NCBI GenBank assembly: GCA_934201705.1
Contig: CAKPXF010000008.1
Span: forward strand, 25,696 to 89,695
DNA length: 64,000 nt
Source of the DNA: an uncultured Bacilli bacterium
GTDB taxonomy: Bacteria > Bacillota_I > Bacilli_A > RFN20 > CAG-631
Direction: 5' to 3'
Shown here: piece after piece, positions 7,530 through 17,331 of the stretch
Position numbering within the stretch: position 1 is the first letter of the stretch
How the letters are laid out: each line of letters opens with the position of its first letter
Notes under the pieces: model-generated
What the model was told of the DNA's origin: nothing
The model's database searches: none
The model's input: only the letters and a program-made list of their open reading frames with translations
Made by a program: the position numbers and the translations under genes

Positions 7530-9761
7530 ATGGAAAATAATTCGTTTAAAAATTCAAAATCTGTAACAGATTTTAATGAGGTTTCAAAAGTAGTAAAAAA
7601 ATATATTACAAATAGCGAGGATATTAATTTTATCACTCGCGCTTTTGAATTTGCAAACGAAAAGCATAAAAATCAATTAAGGAAAAGTGGCGAACCATAT
7701 ATTAATCATTGCTTATCTGTTGCAATGCTACTTGCTTATTATCAATCAGCACCAGCGACTATTGCAGCTGGTTTTTTACATGATACAATGGAAGATTGTG
7801 GCGTCACTTATCTTGAGTTAAAAACATTATTTAATGAAGACGTTGCTGATATTGTTCAAGCAGTAACAAAAATTAAAAATTTACCTGATGTTTCATTAGA
7901 AGAGACTTCAGCTTCTACGCATAGGAAACTAATTTTAGCGATGGCTAAGGATATTAGAGCGGTGATTGTTAAATTATGTGATAGATTACATAACATGCGT
8001 ACTTTGCAATATGTTCGTCCTGAAAAGCAACAAATGATTTCAAAGGAAACACTTGAAGTATATGCACCATTAGCTCATCGTTTAGGTATGGGAGAATTAA
8101 AAAACGAGCTTGAGAATTTATGTTTATTTTATTTGCATCCAACAGAATATCATATTGTAGAATCATTAGTAAATAAGCAGCTTTCTGAACACCAATTTAA
8201 TATTAAAACAGTTATTGCTAATGTTTCAAACTATCTTGAAAAAGAAAAGATTCAGCATCGTATTTTTGGAAGAACTAAGCATGTATATTCAGTTTATAAA
8301 AAAATGTATGTAAAGCACACACCATTTGAAAAAATATTTGATTTACAAGCTATTAGAATAGTAACTGATACAAAACTTCATTGTTATGAAATACTAGGAA
8401 TTATCCATACCATTTATAAACCAATTCCTGGTAGATTTAAAGATTATATAGCAATGCCAAAAACAAATATGTATCAATCACTTCATACTACTGTTTTAGA
8501 TGATAACGGTAATCTATTTGAAATTCAAATTAGAACAGAAGAAATGGATTATGTCGCAGAACGTGGTATTGCTGCGCACTGGATTTATAAAGAAAACACA
8601 GGGCAAACATTATCTAAAGTGCAAGAATTATCTGAACAACAGCTTTCATGGCTTCGTGATTTAATCAAAATTAACGAAGAAAGTGCAGATGCTAGTGATG
8701 TTGAATACATGAAACAGGTTCAAAAAGATATTTTTGAAACAAGTATTTATGTTTTAACACCAAAAGGTAAGATTATAGATATGCCAAATGGTTCAACACC
8801 AGTTGACTTTGCATATCGCGTTCATACACAGGTTGGTAATAATTGTGTTGGAGCCTTGGTTAACAAAGTATTAGTACCGCTTGATAGTGAATTACAATCA
8901 GGTGATATTGTTGAAATAAAAACCTCAAAAAATAGTAACGGGCCAAGTGAGGATTGGTTAACATTTGTAAAGACAAATACAGCACGAAGTCAAATTAAAA
9001 AAGCTTTAGCTAAACGTATTTCTACAAGTGAAGATAATTCAAGACAAGCCACTTATTTAAAAGGTGTTAAAATGTTTGATGATTATTGTAAGGAAAAGTT
9101 TTTAGATAAAGAAGAAGCCTATAAGCAACTTGAATTTTTATCCACATTAAATTTGCTTGGTGTTAATAATAAATATGAATTGTTTTTAAATATTGGTAAA
9201 AAAGCTATTACTTTATCTAATGTGTTTTCTAAAATATTTGAGCAAAATCAATCTGTTGAAGCTCAAATAGATGTTATAAATAAAAAAGGATATACTGTAA
9301 AAAAAGAAAAATATAAAGGCAACATTATAATTAAAGGAGCTGGAAGTGGAATCAAAATTGAAACTGCAATTTGCTGTAAGCCAATTCCTGGAGATGAAAT
9401 CGTTGGCTTTATAACTCGTGGAAGTGGAATTAAAATTCACCGTAAGGATTGCCCTAACATTATTAAGGAAAAAACAAGGCTGATAGAAGCATTTTGGAAT
9501 GATGAAATAAAAGATGCAATTTATCCTGTTGACCTTGAAGTATTAAGTTATGATAGAAATAATTTAGTTGTTGATTTAATGGGGCTTATATCATCAACAA
9601 ATATTAGAATTGATTCAATAAGTGCTAGATCACATTATGAAAATAAAACAGCGACATTGTCATGCACTGTTTATGTTAAGGATAATGAAATGCTAACAGC
9701 GCTAATTGCTAAAATAAAATCAATTACTGGTGTTATAGAAGTAAATCGTGTTACACATTAA
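7530..9761 (+). CDS. rel: Bifunctional (p)ppGpp synthetase/hydrolase Rel
   Basis: Makes and degrades the stringent-response alarmone (p)ppGpp at the ribosome. 743 residues. Order: HD hydrolase domain (about 45-200, with H84-D85 in HDTMED), synthetase domain (about 230-350, with GRFKDYIA and YQSLHTTV), TGS (about 395-460), helical/zinc-finger-like region, and C-terminal ACT (about 665-743). The intact HD motif indicates hydrolase activity; the FDLQAIRI segment fits the bifunctional long-RSH class typical of Firmicutes. No clear Shine-Dalgarno precedes the ATG, which lies 6 bp after the apt stop, so translation may depend on coupling. hisS and aspS follow, the common Firmicute arrangement. Confidence 0.95.
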   Translation: MENNSFKNSKSVTDFNEVSKVVKKYITNSEDINFITRAFEFANEKHKNQLRKSGEPYINHCLSVAMLLAYYQSAPATIAAGFLHDTMEDCGVTYLELKTLFNEDVADIVQAVTKIKNLPDVSLEETSASTHRKLILAMAKDIRAVIVKLCDRLHNMRTLQYVRPEKQQMISKETLEVYAPLAHRLGMGELKNELENLCLFYLHPTEYHIVESLVNKQLSEHQFNIKTVIANVSNYLEKEKIQHRIFGRTKHVYSVYKKMYVKHTPFEKIFDLQAIRIVTDTKLHCYEILGIIHTIYKPIPGRFKDYIAMPKTNMYQSLHTTVLDDNGNLFEIQIRTEEMDYVAERGIAAHWIYKENTGQTLSKVQELSEQQLSWLRDLIKINEESADASDVEYMKQVQKDIFETSIYVLTPKGKIIDMPNGSTPVDFAYRVHTQVGNNCVGALVNKVLVPLDSELQSGDIVEIKTSKNSNGPSEDWLTFVKTNTARSQIKKALAKRISTSEDNSRQATYLKGVKMFDDYCKEKFLDKEEAYKQLEFLSTLNLLGVNNKYELFLNIGKKAITLSNVFSKIFEQNQSVEAQIDVINKKGYTVKKEKYKGNIIIKGAGSGIKIETAICCKPIPGDEIVGFITRGSGIKIHRKDCPNIIKEKTRLIEAFWNDEIKDAIYPVDLEVLSYDRNNLVVDLMGLISSTNIRIDSISARSHYENKTATLSCTVYVKDNEMLTALIAKIKSITGVIEVNRVTH

Positions 9762-9774
9762 AGGAGGGAAAAAA

Positions 9775-11037
9775 ATGGCAAAATTTATTCGTCAAAGAGG
9801 AACGATAGATATATATGATAATGATGCATTATTATATCAAAGTATAATTAAGACATGTAATGAAGAAGCAATGCTATTTAATTATAATCCAATTATGGTT
9901 CCAACATTTGAATCAACAGGATTGTTTACAAGGTCAACTGGAGAAACAAGTGATATTGTAACTAAAGAAATGTATGATTTTAAAGATAAAAATGGACGTG
10001 ATATTTCTTTGCGCCCTGAAGGAACAGCTGGTGTAATCAGGGCAGTTGTTGAAAATAAACTATATGCTATTAATGATTTACCACTTAAGTATTATTATAG
10101 TGGATCATTCTTCAGATATGAAAGAGCTCAATTTGGTCGTTATAGAGAATTTATGCAATTTGGTGTTGAAGTTGTTGGGAGTAATTCTTACATGGATGAT
10201 GTTGAAACAATATTACTTGTTACTTCAATATTAAAAAAATTAAACATTAAAGATTATAAGGTTAGAATTAATTCATTTGGAAATGAAGAATGCAGAAATA
10301 AGCATCGTGAAAATATTAAAAATTTCTTTGCTAGCCATTTAGATAATTTATGTGAAGACTGCCAAAATAGATTTTTAAAGAATCCATTAAGAATTCTTGA
10401 TTGTAAGGTTGATAAAGAGTATATTTCAACATTAAATGTTCCTGTAGCATTAGATGCCTTAGATGATGAAAATAAAGAAAAGTTTGAAAAGACATTAAAA
10501 ATATTAAAAGATAATAATGTTAATTATGAAATTGATAAGTATTTAGTTAGAGGACTAGATTATTACACTGGAATAATCTTTGAATTTGATATTATGGTTC
10601 AAGATAAAATTTTAACAATTGGTGGTGGTGGCAGATATTCATCACTTGTTAAAGAACTAGATGGGCCAGATATACAATGCGTTGGCTTTGCTTTAGGAAT
10701 AAATAGACTAGCTTTAGTTTTATCTGATTTATATGGGGCTAATTCTTATAAAAATCAAATTGATTACTATATAATGCCAATGGGTGAAAACACCTATGAA
10801 ATTGCCAGTAAAATTGCCAGCATATTAAGAGATAAAAATTATGTAACAGTTTTAGAAGTAAATAAAAAAACATTTTCAAGTATGTTTAAATATGCTTCAA
10901 AGCATGAGGCATTATTTGCTATAATGATAGGTGAAGATGAATTAAAGGAAAATAAGGTAAAAATCAAAAATTTAAAGACACAAGAGCAATTCTTTGTTTC
11001 TCTAGACGATATATTAAGAGGTGAAATTCATGGATAA
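9775..11037 (+). CDS. hisS: Histidyl-tRNA synthetase
   Basis: Class II synthetase that charges tRNA-His. 420 residues. Class II motif 2 (YSGSFFRYERAQFGRYREFMQFG) and the histidine signature RGLDYYTG are clear, followed by GGGGRYSSLV and a C-terminal anticodon-binding domain. The start at 9775 follows AAGGAGGG by a normal spacing; an in-frame ATG at 9748 would read through the end of rel and add nine unrelated residues. The last 8 bp overlap aspS. Confidence 0.96.
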   Translation: MAKFIRQRGTIDIYDNDALLYQSIIKTCNEEAMLFNYNPIMVPTFESTGLFTRSTGETSDIVTKEMYDFKDKNGRDISLRPEGTAGVIRAVVENKLYAINDLPLKYYYSGSFFRYERAQFGRYREFMQFGVEVVGSNSYMDDVETILLVTSILKKLNIKDYKVRINSFGNEECRNKHRENIKNFFASHLDNLCEDCQNRFLKNPLRILDCKVDKEYISTLNVPVALDALDDENKEKFEKTLKILKDNNVNYEIDKYLVRGLDYYTGIIFEFDIMVQDKILTIGGGGRYSSLVKELDGPDIQCVGFALGINRLALVLSDLYGANSYKNQIDYYIMPMGENTYEIASKIASILRDKNYVTVLEVNKKTFSSMFKYASKHEALFAIMIGEDELKENKVKIKNLKTQEQFFVSLDDILRGEIHG

Positions 11038-12775
11038 TTTATGTAAAAATCGTACTCATAATGATGGCGAGCTAACTATTAAAAATGTTGGCGAAACTGT
11101 TGAATTAAAAGGCTGGTGTGCTAAAAAGAGAAATCTAGGATCACTAGTATTTATTGATATTCGTGATAAGCATGGCATCACGCAATTAAGATGTGATGAA
11201 AAAACAGCTTCTATTTCTTCAAGCATTAAAAATGAATATGTTATTTACGCTAAAGGTATAGTTGTTGAACGTGAATCAAAAAATAAGAACATCCCAACTG
11301 GTGATATTGAAGTTGATGTAACTGAACTTAAAGTCATTAATACTTCTGAACAACCTCCAATTTATATAACTGATGATGTTGATGCTGTAAGTGAAAATGT
11401 TCGTTTAAAATATCGTTACTTAGATTTGAGACGAAAATCAATGCAAGACATTTTAAAATTAAGACATAATATTACTAGAAGTGTTAGAAACTATTTAGAT
11501 AATCTTGATTTTACAGAGGTTGAAACGCCAATTCTTGCAAAATCAACTCCAGAAGGGGCTCGTGATTATTTAGTTCCTTCTCGTGTTCATAATGGCGCAT
11601 TTTATGCACTTCCACAATCTCCTCAACTATTTAAGCAATTATTAATGGTTGCAGGACTTGAAAGATATTATCAAATAGCAAGATGCTTTAGAGATGAAGA
11701 TTTAAGAGCTGATAGACAACCAGAATTTACCCAAATAGATATTGAAATGAGCTTTGTTGATCTTGAAACATTATATAGCGTTCTTGAGGGTATGTTTAGA
11801 AAAATTTGGAAGGATATCAAAGGCATTGATAATTTAACTTTCCCTCGTATGACGTGGAATGATTGTATGAATAATTATGGCTCTGATAAACCAGATTTAC
11901 GCTATGATATGAAGCTAGTAGATATTTCATCTGTTTTTGAAGATAGCGACGTTGAGTTTTTAAAAGGAAAAGTAATCAAAGCAATTGTTGCTAAAAATGC
12001 TGCTAGCTTATATACTAGAAAAGAAATTGATGGACTTGCAGATTTAGCTAAATTATTTAAAGCTAAAGGCTTATGCTGGGTTAAAGTAAACAATGATACA
12101 CTTGAAGGCGCTAGTGCTAAGTTGATTACTGAAAAAGAAAGAGATTTATTTAAAGAAAAGCTTAATTATGAAAATGGAGATTTAATCTTATTTGTTGCTG
12201 ATGAATGGCTAAATGCTGTTAATGCTATGGGCCAAATAAGAATTGCAGTTGCTAAAAAACTAAATCTTGCAAGACAAGATGATTATAAATTCTTATGGGT
12301 TACTCAATTTCCAATGTATGAATATACAGATGATGGCAAGCTTCAAGCAATGCATCACCCATTTACAGCATATATTGAAGAGGATGAAAAATATATTCAA
12401 GATGAGCCATTAAAGGTTCGTTCAAACGCTTATGACTTAGTATTAAATGGCTATGAACTAGGCTCAGGATCTGTTAGAATTTATAATCAAGAAATGCAAA
12501 AGAAGGTCTTTGAAAGAATTGGCTTGACTGATGAGGATATTAACTATAAGTTTGGCTTCTTCGTTGAAGCTTTAAAATATGGTACACCTCCACATATGGG
12601 AATGGGTTTTGGCCTTGAAAGAATAGCTATGATTTTAGCTGGAACTAATAACATTAGAGATGTTGTTGCTTTCCCTAAAATTCAATCAGCTACTGATTTA
12701 ATGAATGAATGTCCTTCCTCTGTTGATGATGATGCTTTAGCATTACTTGGTATTAAAGTAGTTAATAAGGAATAA
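11030..12775 (+). CDS. aspS: Aspartyl-tRNA synthetase
   Basis: Charges tRNA-Asp. 581 residues, bacterial type: N-terminal OB-fold anticodon domain (VELKGWCAKKRNLGSLVFIDIRDKHG), class II core with FRDEDLRADRQPEFTQID, a GAD insertion domain, and the C-terminal GMGFGLER motif. The start is the ATG at 11030, six bases after AGAGGTG; a GTG at 11021 is also in frame but would overlap that site. It overlaps the hisS end by 8 bp (ATGGATAA). Whether it is discriminating or charges tRNA-Asn as well cannot be told from sequence alone. Confidence 0.96.
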   Translation: MDNLCKNRTHNDGELTIKNVGETVELKGWCAKKRNLGSLVFIDIRDKHGITQLRCDEKTASISSSIKNEYVIYAKGIVVERESKNKNIPTGDIEVDVTELKVINTSEQPPIYITDDVDAVSENVRLKYRYLDLRRKSMQDILKLRHNITRSVRNYLDNLDFTEVETPILAKSTPEGARDYLVPSRVHNGAFYALPQSPQLFKQLLMVAGLERYYQIARCFRDEDLRADRQPEFTQIDIEMSFVDLETLYSVLEGMFRKIWKDIKGIDNLTFPRMTWNDCMNNYGSDKPDLRYDMKLVDISSVFEDSDVEFLKGKVIKAIVAKNAASLYTRKEIDGLADLAKLFKAKGLCWVKVNNDTLEGASAKLITEKERDLFKEKLNYENGDLILFVADEWLNAVNAMGQIRIAVAKKLNLARQDDYKFLWVTQFPMYEYTDDGKLQAMHHPFTAYIEEDEKYIQDEPLKVRSNAYDLVLNGYELGSGSVRIYNQEMQKKVFERIGLTDEDINYKFGFFVEALKYGTPPHMGMGFGLERIAMILAGTNNIRDVVAFPKIQSATDLMNECPSSVDDDALALLGIKVVNKE

Positions 12776-12777
12776 TT

Positions 12778-12990
12778 ATGATTGATCAAAAATTAATTGC
12801 TAGAATTAATGAACTTGCTAAAATTAGTAAAGAACGTCCTTTAAGTAGTGAAGAGGTTAAAGAACAAGTTGAATTAAGACGTGAATATTTAAAACAATTT
12901 AAAGAAGGCTTTAAGCAAACCTTAGATAATGTTAAGGTAGTCGACGAAAAAGGAAATGAAGTTATTTTAAAAAAGAAAGGAAACGCTTAA
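12778..12990 (+). CDS. DUF896 family protein (YnzC-like)
   Basis: 70 residues of the UPF0291/DUF896 family, small cytoplasmic helical-hairpin proteins of unclear role. Recognised from IARINELAKISKERPLSSEEVKEQ and LRREYLKQFKEGFKQTLDNVKV. In Bacillus subtilis the homologue ynzC lies just ahead of transketolase in the SOS region; here too tkt follows at once, so gene order supports the call. There is no yneA or lexA beside it. Confidence 0.88.
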   Translation: MIDQKLIARINELAKISKERPLSSEEVKEQVELRREYLKQFKEGFKQTLDNVKVVDEKGNEVILKKKGNA

Positions 12991-12991
12991 T

Positions 12992-14956
12992 ATGAACGAT
13001 AAACTTTGTGTTACAACATTACGTTGTTTGGCTTTAGATATGATTGACAAGGCTAATTCTGGTCACCCTGGAATGGCTTTAGGTAGTGCTGCAATTTTAC
13101 ATACAATTTATTCAAGACATTTAACATCAACAGCTGCGGATGCTTCTTGGATTAAAAGGGATAGATTTGTTTTATCATCTGGGCATGTTAGCTCATTATT
13201 ATATGCTATGCTTTATTTAACTGGCTATGATCTAACAATGGATGATTTAAAGAGCTTTAGACAATTACATTCAAAAACTCCAGGACATCCAGAATATAAG
13301 GTAACTGATGGTGTTGATATTTCAACTGGACCTTTAGGACAAGGTATTGCTAATGCTGTAGGTATGGCTATGGCAGAACGTCACTTATGTGCTTTATATC
13401 CAAATCTTGAGCATGTTCTTAGTCATTATACATATGTTTTATGTGGTGATGGCGACTTAGAAGAAGGGGTAGCGCTTGAAGCTATGTCACTAGCAGGAAG
13501 CTATCGTTTAAATAAATTAATTGTATGCTATGATAATAATGATGTAACTCTTGATGGCCCACTTTCTCAATCATCAATTGATAATGTTCAAATGAAAGCT
13601 GAATCAATGGGTTGGAATGTTTTATTTGTTAAAGATGGAAATGATGTAGAAGAAATTGATAAAGCCATTAATGAAGCTAAAAATCAAAATGAAAAACCTA
13701 CATTAATCATTTGTAAAACAATTATAGGCTATGGTAGTGCAAAGCAAGGAACTAATGCTGTTCATGGTGCTCCTTTAACTCACGAAGGCTCAAAAATTGC
13801 TAAGGAGTTCTTTGGTTGGAATCATGAAGACTTTTATGTTCCAGAGGAAGTAAAGGATGATTATAATAATTCTTATGTAGCTCGTGGTTTAATGTCTTAT
13901 ATGCAATTTAATAAGGATTTAGATCATTTAAGTGAAGAAGATAGAAATGATTATGAAAGTATTTTAGCTTGTGATGTTGTATCTAAAGTTAAAGATAAGC
14001 TTCCTAAATATATAGAAGGCTATAGCAATGCAACTCGTAATGTATCAGGTGAATTATTAAATATCTATTCAGATAATTCAACATGCTTATTTGGTGGTTC
14101 AGCTGATGTTGCTGGATCAGTAAAGACTGCTTTAAAGCATAAAGATACATTTACATGTGATAATTATTATGGACAAAATATTAATTTTGGTATTAGAGAA
14201 CATGCTATGTGTGCAATTGCTAACGGTATTGTAGCTCATGGTGGCTTACGTCCTTACGTTGGCTGCTTCCTAGTATTTTCAGATTATGCTCGTGGTGCTT
14301 TAAGAACTGCAGCTTTAATGGGACTTCCAGTAACTTATTTATTCTCACATGATTCAATTGCAGTTGGTGAAGATGGACCTACACATCAACCAATTGAACA
14401 ATTAGCTTCATTAAGGGTTATTCCTAACTTTAATGTTATTAGACCTTGCGATGCTAATGAAACTGCTGGTGCTTATGAAATTGCTTTTTCATCAACTTCA
14501 ACGCCAACAGCTATTATCCTTTCTCGTCAAAATTTAAAGACAGTTAGAGGATGCTCTAAAAATAAAGTAAAAAAAGGTGGCTATGTTTTATCTTATGAGG
14601 ATGAAAGACTTGATGCAATTATTATTGCAACAGGTAGTGAAGTAAATTTAGCTGTTGAAGCTCAAAAAGCTTTAAAAGAAGAAAATATTGATGTTCGTGT
14701 AGTATCAATGCCTTCAACATTCTTATTTGATAAGCAAAGAAATCTTTATAAGGAAAGTGTATTACCTCATTCTTGTAATACTAAGATTGCTGTTGAAATG
14801 GGTAATGGTGATATGTGGTATAAATATGCTAACGAGGTTATGTCAATTGATACATTTGGTGCCTCAGGGCCAGCTGATCAAGTAATTGAAGCTTATAAAT
14901 TCACAAAAACTGATTTAGTTAATGCCGTTAAAAAGATGATTGCAAAGAATAAATAA
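12992..14956 (+). CDS. tkt: Transketolase
   Basis: Thiamine-diphosphate enzyme that moves two-carbon units between sugar phosphates in the non-oxidative pentose phosphate pathway. 654 residues, normal length. Visible features: the N-terminal GHPGMALGSA, the TPP motif GDGDLEEGV...N, IGYGSAKQGTNAVHGAPL, and the Pyr domain with GIREHAMCAI, HDSIAVGEDGPTHQPIEQL and the C-terminal transketolase domain. AAAGGAAA upstream serves as ribosome site. It sits between the DUF896 gene and yneF, as in Bacillus. Confidence 0.96.
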   Translation: MNDKLCVTTLRCLALDMIDKANSGHPGMALGSAAILHTIYSRHLTSTAADASWIKRDRFVLSSGHVSSLLYAMLYLTGYDLTMDDLKSFRQLHSKTPGHPEYKVTDGVDISTGPLGQGIANAVGMAMAERHLCALYPNLEHVLSHYTYVLCGDGDLEEGVALEAMSLAGSYRLNKLIVCYDNNDVTLDGPLSQSSIDNVQMKAESMGWNVLFVKDGNDVEEIDKAINEAKNQNEKPTLIICKTIIGYGSAKQGTNAVHGAPLTHEGSKIAKEFFGWNHEDFYVPEEVKDDYNNSYVARGLMSYMQFNKDLDHLSEEDRNDYESILACDVVSKVKDKLPKYIEGYSNATRNVSGELLNIYSDNSTCLFGGSADVAGSVKTALKHKDTFTCDNYYGQNINFGIREHAMCAIANGIVAHGGLRPYVGCFLVFSDYARGALRTAALMGLPVTYLFSHDSIAVGEDGPTHQPIEQLASLRVIPNFNVIRPCDANETAGAYEIAFSSTSTPTAIILSRQNLKTVRGCSKNKVKKGGYVLSYEDERLDAIIIATGSEVNLAVEAQKALKEENIDVRVVSMPSTFLFDKQRNLYKESVLPHSCNTKIAVEMGNGDMWYKYANEVMSIDTFGASGPADQVIEAYKFTKTDLVNAVKKMIAKNK

Positions 14957-15020
14957 AATTAACATTTGTTTATTTATTAGTTTTGTAGTATTATATTACT
15001 TGATTACATAGGAGGAAATT

Positions 15021-15260
15021 ATGAATATTATTATATTAGCAGATATATCAATTTGGGGACAAATTGGTTTTGTAGCATTAGGTTTAGTAGTAGGTGCAAT
15101 TGCTGGATTTTTCATTTCACGTGCTGTATTTAAAAAGCAATTAAAGAAAAATCCACCAATTAATGAAAAGATGATTCGTGCATTATATCAACAAATGGGT
15201 AGAAAGCCATCAGAAGCACAAGTACGTGCTGCTATGAAGGCTATGAACCAATATAAATAA
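15021..15260 (+). CDS. yneF: UPF0154 family membrane protein YneF
   Basis: 79 residues with one N-terminal membrane helix (about residues 14-34, GQIGFVALGLVVGAIAGFF) and a conserved cytoplasmic tail with KNPPINEKMIRALYQQMGRKPSEAQVRAAMKAMN, the UPF0154 signature. Function unknown. Its place after tkt repeats the Bacillus order tkt-yneF. AGGAGG lies just upstream of the ATG. A terminator follows. Confidence 0.9.
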   Translation: MNIIILADISIWGQIGFVALGLVVGAIAGFFISRAVFKKQLKKNPPINEKMIRALYQQMGRKPSEAQVRAAMKAMNQYK

Positions 15261-15278
15261 TATTAATAAAAGAAAAAT

Positions 15279-15316
15279 AGCTCTTTAAATTATAACAATT
15301 TAAAGGGCTTTTTTTT
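15279..15316 (+). terminator. Intrinsic terminator after yneF
   Basis: A 13-bp stem, AGCTCTTTAAATT (15279-15291) with AATTTAAAGGGCT (15297-15309), contains one G-T pair and is followed by eight T. Confidence 0.88.
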
Positions 15317-15358
15317 GACATAAAAATTACAATATTGAACATTTTGTTACAATTAGAT

Positions 15359-15608
15359 GACTACTTTTGACAAATGCTTGAAAAGTGAAGGGGGGGGGTT
15401 ATAATGTTTTCACTTAAAAGTAATAACAAATTATAAATTAATAATAAATTATTCCTTTTAAGTAATAAATAGAAAGGAAAAGAATAAAATTATGAAAAAG
15501 AAAATTAAAAAGGCTTTTACATTAGTTGAATTATTAGTTGTAATTGCAATACTTGCTATCTTAGCAACAGTATCAATTGTCGGTTACAATAGCTTTACTA
15601 AGAAAGCA
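15359..15608 (+). repeat. Shared promoter/leader/signal cassette, copy 2
   Basis: Near-identical copy of 3738-3988 in the same orientation, 11.6 kb away. It spans the poly-G promoter, untranslated leader and first ~39 codons. The G tract is one base shorter than in copy 1. Direct repeats of this length could recombine and either delete the intervening 11.6 kb or exchange downstream modules; the essential genes between them make deletion unlikely to survive. Confidence 0.85.
15378..15405 (+). promoter_or_regulatory. Promoter with 9-G spacer tract, likely phase-variable
   Basis: TTGAAA at 15378-15383 and TATAAT at 15400-15405 with a 16-bp spacer, nine bases of which are G (15390-15398). It is identical to the promoter at 3757-3785 except for one fewer G. 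A 16-bp spacer is sub-optimal but usable, so the two genes may differ in expression in this clone. Confidence 0.75.
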
Positions 15609-17270
15609 AGAGTATCAAATGATACAGTACTTGTAAAGCAAATGAATGATATTTTATATGCAAACAAGCAAACAGATGATGTAAATCCTACAATGTCAAA
15701 GGCATTAGAGGATGTATTTGATGGAGGATATGATTTAACTAAGCTAACTCCTACAACTACAAATTATAATATTATGTGGGATAGGGCTAATGATCAAATG
15801 GTATTAGCAGATGAAAATTTAAGTTTTGTTTATCCTGAAGCTAGTAAAGTAAGTGAAAGACATGAAGACTTATTTGTTGTTGTAAAAAATGCTGAAGAAT
15901 TAAGTAAGAGAACAAATGCTGGTTATAGTGTATACTTACATGATGATTATAATGAAACAACAATCAGTGATTTAAAAGCAGGTATTGATACAGGAAAAGT
16001 AACAACTCTTAAGAACATAACAATTAATACTACTAATAAAGAATTTCTATTAGTTAATACAGGAACTGGAAATTTGACAGTTAATGCTGAAGGCTCGCAC
16101 GTTGAACATTATGGACTTGCAAATGAAGTATCAGTTAATAAGGTTTCTGAGAACACATATGTTGAACACGGAGTTGTTGGTAAAATGACAGTTGCTGCTG
16201 ATGCAAAAAATGTAGTTGTGAAAAAGAATGCAGTAGTTGGCGAAATCGCAAATTCTAGTGAAAATTTGAATATTGAAAATGGTTATGTTGTTAAAGTAAC
16301 TGGAAATGCCCCTAAAACTGGAAAAGAAGCAACAAGTGGCGCTGAAATTAATGTGAGTACTTATGAACAATTACAAGGCTTAGCACTTTCATCAACTGTT
16401 GGTGCTAATATTGGAATTGTAACAATAAAATTGCAAAATGATATTAATTTAACTGGAAAAACATGGCAACCATTTGGATATGGAAAAGGATATGCATTTT
16501 CTGGAACAATTGATGGAAATAATCATAAGATTATAGGTTTATCAAATGGTAATTATGTTGGCGAAGAGATAGTAAGCCCTACTGGTAAAATTACAGGAAG
16601 AGTATATGGATTTATTGCATTTGCTGAGAATTGCATAGTAAAAAATATTAATTTTGAAAATGTTGACATAAATTATCCGGATGGAACTTATATAGGAACT
16701 GTAATAGGCCATAGTAATAATGAAATTCAACTTTCTAATGTTATGGTAAGTGGAAATATTTTTGCTAAAGATAAAGTTGGAGGCCTTGTAGGATATACTG
16801 GAAATAATGCAACTATTGATAATTGTACAAATAAAGCTAATGTTACTGCATATAACGAATCTAGTTATTGCCGTGCTGGTGGATTAGTTGGTGCTTGTAC
16901 TGCTTCAGTAGGTAATAAGATTTTCACTTTAACAATTAAAAATTCATCAAATACAGGAACTGTTATTGCATCAGGACTTGCCAGTGATTGCTCACCTTCT
17001 TGTTGGAATAATGCAGTAAAAGTTTCATCATTATTTCAAAATGCGCGTATGTATGCTGGACAATTTGTTGGACAATTAAATTCTTCTGCAATTGTATCGG
17101 AAAATAACAATGGTTCTGGAATAGCAAAAGTTGAGAATTCAAAAAAAGATGGTAAATACGGTTTATCTATGTTTGTAAACAAATGTGGTAAAGAGAATGG
17201 AACATGGAAACCAAATGATGATATTAATGGCAAATTAGAGGATTTTGCTTATACAGAAAATCCACAATAG
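15492..17270 (+). CDS. Pilin-like surface protein with GLUG-type repeats (variant 2)
   Basis: 592 residues. The same prepilin-like signal as the gene at 3872 (KKAFTLVELLVV with Ala before the cleavage site), identical over about 37 residues, then a different body. Residues about 170-280 are a low-complexity beta ladder (VNAEGS, VSVNKVS, MTVAADAKNVVV). Residues about 330-520 contain GLUG-like modules with repeated GGLVG and short NCTNKANV-type turns, found in large surface adhesins. It is likely exported and surface-anchored by the pilin helix; adhesion is inference. It has its own poly-G promoter and terminator. Together with variant 1 it suggests a family of phase-variable surface proteins elsewhere in the genome. 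Confidence 0.8.
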   Translation: MKKKIKKAFTLVELLVVIAILAILATVSIVGYNSFTKKARVSNDTVLVKQMNDILYANKQTDDVNPTMSKALEDVFDGGYDLTKLTPTTTNYNIMWDRANDQMVLADENLSFVYPEASKVSERHEDLFVVVKNAEELSKRTNAGYSVYLHDDYNETTISDLKAGIDTGKVTTLKNITINTTNKEFLLVNTGTGNLTVNAEGSHVEHYGLANEVSVNKVSENTYVEHGVVGKMTVAADAKNVVVKKNAVVGEIANSSENLNIENGYVVKVTGNAPKTGKEATSGAEINVSTYEQLQGLALSSTVGANIGIVTIKLQNDINLTGKTWQPFGYGKGYAFSGTIDGNNHKIIGLSNGNYVGEEIVSPTGKITGRVYGFIAFAENCIVKNINFENVDINYPDGTYIGTVIGHSNNEIQLSNVMVSGNIFAKDKVGGLVGYTGNNATIDNCTNKANVTAYNESSYCRAGGLVGACTASVGNKIFTLTIKNSSNTGTVIASGLASDCSPSCWNNAVKVSSLFQNARMYAGQFVGQLNSSAIVSENNNGSGIAKVENSKKDGKYGLSMFVNKCGKENGTWKPNDDINGKLEDFAYTENPQ

Positions 17271-17285
17271 ATAATTTAATTTTAA

Positions 17286-17331
17286 AGGGGCTGTAAAAAA
17301 AACGGATTGTTTCAATACAGTCCTTTTTTGA
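17286..17331 (+). terminator. Terminator-like hairpin after pilin-like gene 2
   Basis: GGGCTGTA (17288-17295) pairs with TACAGTCC (about 17317-17324) through one G-T pair, followed by six T. The GGGGCTGT edge also resembles insertion-sequence ends, but no transposase follows. Confidence 0.6.

Noticed and set aside
9762..9774. T-box or other riboswitch ahead of hisS, aspS or metN.
   Set aside because: hisS and aspS are internal operon genes with almost no leader, and the metN leader lacks T-box and SAM-box motifs.
17281..17330. GGGGCTGT...ACAGTCC as the ends of an insertion sequence.
   Set aside because: The two arms are only about 20 bp apart and end in T6, which is a terminator layout; no transposase is present.
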